Source: Planctomycetia bacterium | Lineage (GTDB): Bacteria; Planctomycetota; Planctomycetia; Gemmatales; Gemmataceae | Assembly: GCA_025356615.1 (NCBI GenBank) | Contig: JANXSH010000922.1 | Span: 1-5,027 of the forward strand | DNA length: 5,027 bases | Direction of reading: 5' to 3' | Shown here: one piece after another, positions 3,642 through 5,027 of the stretch | Layout of the letters: each line of letters starts with the position of its first letter | How positions within the stretch are numbered: position 1 is the first letter of the stretch | Position numbers and translations under genes: made by a program | The notes under the pieces: model-generated | What the model saw: the letters and a program-made list of their open reading frames with translations, nothing else | The model's database searches: none | Told to the model about the DNA's origin: nothing

Positions 3642-5027
3642 TCAAGGATTCAATTTGCCTGGGAAACACTTGTTCAAGTGTTTCAGGAAGACGCGAGTGT
3701 TGTTCACCTCGCTCTCGAGGTTATGGTATTGTGTCGCCTCGGTACGTTTCGTCGTGTCGGGATGCACTTCGGTCAACTCGGCGAGTGAACTAAGCTTGGT
3801 GATGAACTGGCCTTCTGGAGTAAGGAAAACGAGGACGAGTGGGATATTCCAGTGGAGAAGCACCTCCCGCGCTATCCCGTGACCCGAGTCGGCGTGTTTT
3901 TTTAGTACAGGGTACGATAGCGTTGTACTGACGAATTGCTGGTTGATTCGCTGGATCACTTCCGGCTGGGAGAGCAGACCTGCTCTCAAGTCGATGCCGC
4001 CCGGTCAGCACGTTTGGTTGTCGAGCGGTCCCAAAGCCACCACGACAAAGATCGGTTTCTTCCGCGCCCGTGCGAGTTCCTGAACTTTGTCGAAGGCAAC
4101 CCAATCGATTTCCTTGAATTTGAAAAACACTTTCGCCAGCCGGTTCTGTGCATCCTCCGTCTCGATTTGGTCCACCCAGCGAATGCTGCCGACGCTCTCC
4201 CTGTCACCTCCAACCAATTCCATGCGATCGACACGCATCCATCCGTGGTATTCGCTGTTCGCTCGACCCGTTGCAAGGGAGACGTGAACGTTGTAGGGGT
4301 TGTCCGTAGGCAGACCGAGCCGGAAGGACGCAACCGTTCCGGCTGTTCGATCGATTACCAATCTGCCAAGGAAACAAGCGGGCGAGTACCACGCCTCGGC
4401 CCGCGAGTTCGGGTCCAAAGATTCTGGCCTCACATCGAACTCGGCATGGATCCGAAAAAGGATGTCCAGATGGGAGGGAGAAACGGCTCGCAAGATGGCG
4501 AAAGCCCCATCAGGCCCAGCACGCCGCCCCTTGGCAACGAGACGCATGGAAGGGGAGGGGTGGAACTGTTTCAAGAAATCAGCAACCTTGTCCTGGTCGA
4601 GTGCCCACATCTGTCCCACGGCACCAAGTCCTTGCGCCGGCAAGAAGCGGGAAAAGTCGCGGGATGTATACGTTTTGGTCGGGACGGAGACCCTGAGTCC
4701 CAAGAACAGCTCGCGTAGCGGGGGAGGAGCCATGCGGAGGAAAGCGGCATCCTCGCCCTGATGCCTGTCGAAGTTCCAGTTCGCGGTCAACTCTAGTTCG
4801 CCCTCGCGATCGAGGACTGGGTGTACTTCGCCCTGGAAGCCGTCCCAAACATCGGGGCCACGGTTGATCGCAACCGGCACTCGCTGGGAAAAGTCGAGCG
4901 GGGGCTTGGTGCAAAGTTGGTGCGACAAATCCTGATCGATTGGGGATCGGACGAGTGTCGCCCAAGCGCCGTACAGAATCCCGCCTACCAGGGCGAGAAG
5001 TAGCAAGGTGAAGCAATAAACCTTTCG
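3642..5027 (-). CDS. membrane-anchored thioredoxin-like selenoprotein, Sec at in-frame TGA (5' end beyond window)
   Basis: The minus-strand frame is open from the window edge (5027) to a TGA at 4007-4005, then continues in the same frame for 120 codons to a TGA at 3644-3642. Read with selenocysteine at the first TGA it gives at least 461 residues, with Sec at visible residue 341. The visible start, RKVYCFT followed by LLLLALVGGILYGAW, is a membrane segment or signal anchor behind basic residues, so the true start lies just outside. A TTG at 5006 is a less likely start. Residues about 28-305 form an extracytoplasmic region that I do not recognise. Residues about 308-461 resemble Thioredoxin_7-like folds, with KKPIFVVVALG before the active site, then SQPEVIQRINQQFVST, and a cis-proline-like IPLVLVF (Pro396). 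The active site reads NQTCUPGG. Sec appears to sit at the first CxxC position, the second Cys is Gly, and Cys340 is the likely partner. A bacterial SECIS hairpin follows the TGA directly. No selA, selB or selC is in the window. The alternative, two separate ORFs or a pseudogene, fits poorly because the fold continues across the codon. Confidence 0.85.
3663..3684. repeat. perfect 10-bp inverted repeat in the last codons of the selenoprotein gene
   Basis: GAAACACTTG and CAAGTGTTTC flank a central TT. Flanking CCT (3658-3660) and AGG (3685-3687) can extend the stem after a GG bulge. On the minus strand it covers the codons for KHLNKCF, about 20 bases before the stop. There is no T-run after it on either strand, so it is not a standard intrinsic terminator, but it could stabilise the mRNA 3' end. 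Confidence 0.6.
3962..4004 (-). promoter_or_regulatory. bacterial SECIS element directing selenocysteine insertion
   Basis: Directly after the TGA (4007-4005) the minus strand forms a perfect 7-bp stem, GAGAGCA (3987-3981) with TGCTCTC (3976-3970), closed by the loop GGTC (3980-3977). The loop begins 25 bases after the TGA, inside the roughly 16-37 base range accepted for bacterial SECIS elements, and opens with the GG required for SelB binding. The apex GCAGGTCTGC is identical to that of E. coli fdhF mRNA, as I recall that sequence. A basal CCGG (4004-4001) can pair with CCGG (3965-3962). The element is part of the coding sequence and also encodes PGGIDLRAGLLSQP. Confidence 0.85.

Noticed and set aside
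3426..3644. Second selenocysteine codon: the terminal TGA at 3644-3642 is also followed by an open frame to 3426
   Set aside because: No hairpin with a G-rich loop follows this TGA at SECIS distance, and the residues beyond it do not continue a recognisable fold. It is read as the true stop.
3936..4718. Plus-strand open frame of 260 codons opposite the selenoprotein gene
   Set aside because: It is antisense to a frame with a clear membrane segment, a thioredoxin-like domain and better codon bias. Its own translation resembles no protein and has no plausible start context.

Overview
The window looks like chromosomal DNA of a GC-rich bacterium, most plausibly a planctomycete of the Gemmata type. 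That guess rests on the style of several proteins: an orphan DNA methylase with a DPPFNIGY motif, a divergent bS21, a DUF29 protein, a selenoprotein, and mostly poor Shine-Dalgarno sequences. No rRNA or other marker fixes the lineage.

Layout. Positions 1-250 hold a short imperfect repeat and a complete minus-strand tRNA-Cys(GCA) with a good sigma70-type promoter. A possible small minus-strand ORF lies between the tRNA and the next gene. Positions 401-1809 hold two overlapping plus-strand genes with strong GC bias at third positions: a beta-class DNA methyltransferase and a precorrin-2 dehydrogenase (siroheme synthesis). Positions 1810-2227 are gene-poor and lower in GC, with a 9-1-9 palindrome. 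Then come a small hypothetical protein with a convincing ribosome binding site, a very strong intrinsic terminator at 2469-2504, a candidate promoter, a divergent bS21 ribosomal protein and a DUF29 protein, all on the plus strand. The last 1.4 kb is a single minus-strand gene that runs off the right edge.

The main result is that last gene. Read conventionally it is two ORFs (4005-5006 and 3642-3989), but both lie in the same frame and are separated only by one TGA codon at 4007-4005. Immediately after this TGA is a hairpin with stem GAGAGCA/TGCTCTC and loop GGTC. It contains the decamer GCAGGTCTGC that also forms the apex of the E. coli fdhF SECIS element. The protein on either side of the TGA forms one continuous thioredoxin-like domain. 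I therefore read the gene as a membrane-anchored selenoprotein with a Cys-Sec redox pair. Its roughly 280-residue N-terminal region belongs to no family I recognise.

The genes do not form one pathway. The methylase and precorrin-2 dehydrogenase are probably co-transcribed; the bS21 and DUF29 genes may be. The selenoprotein converges on them from the other strand.
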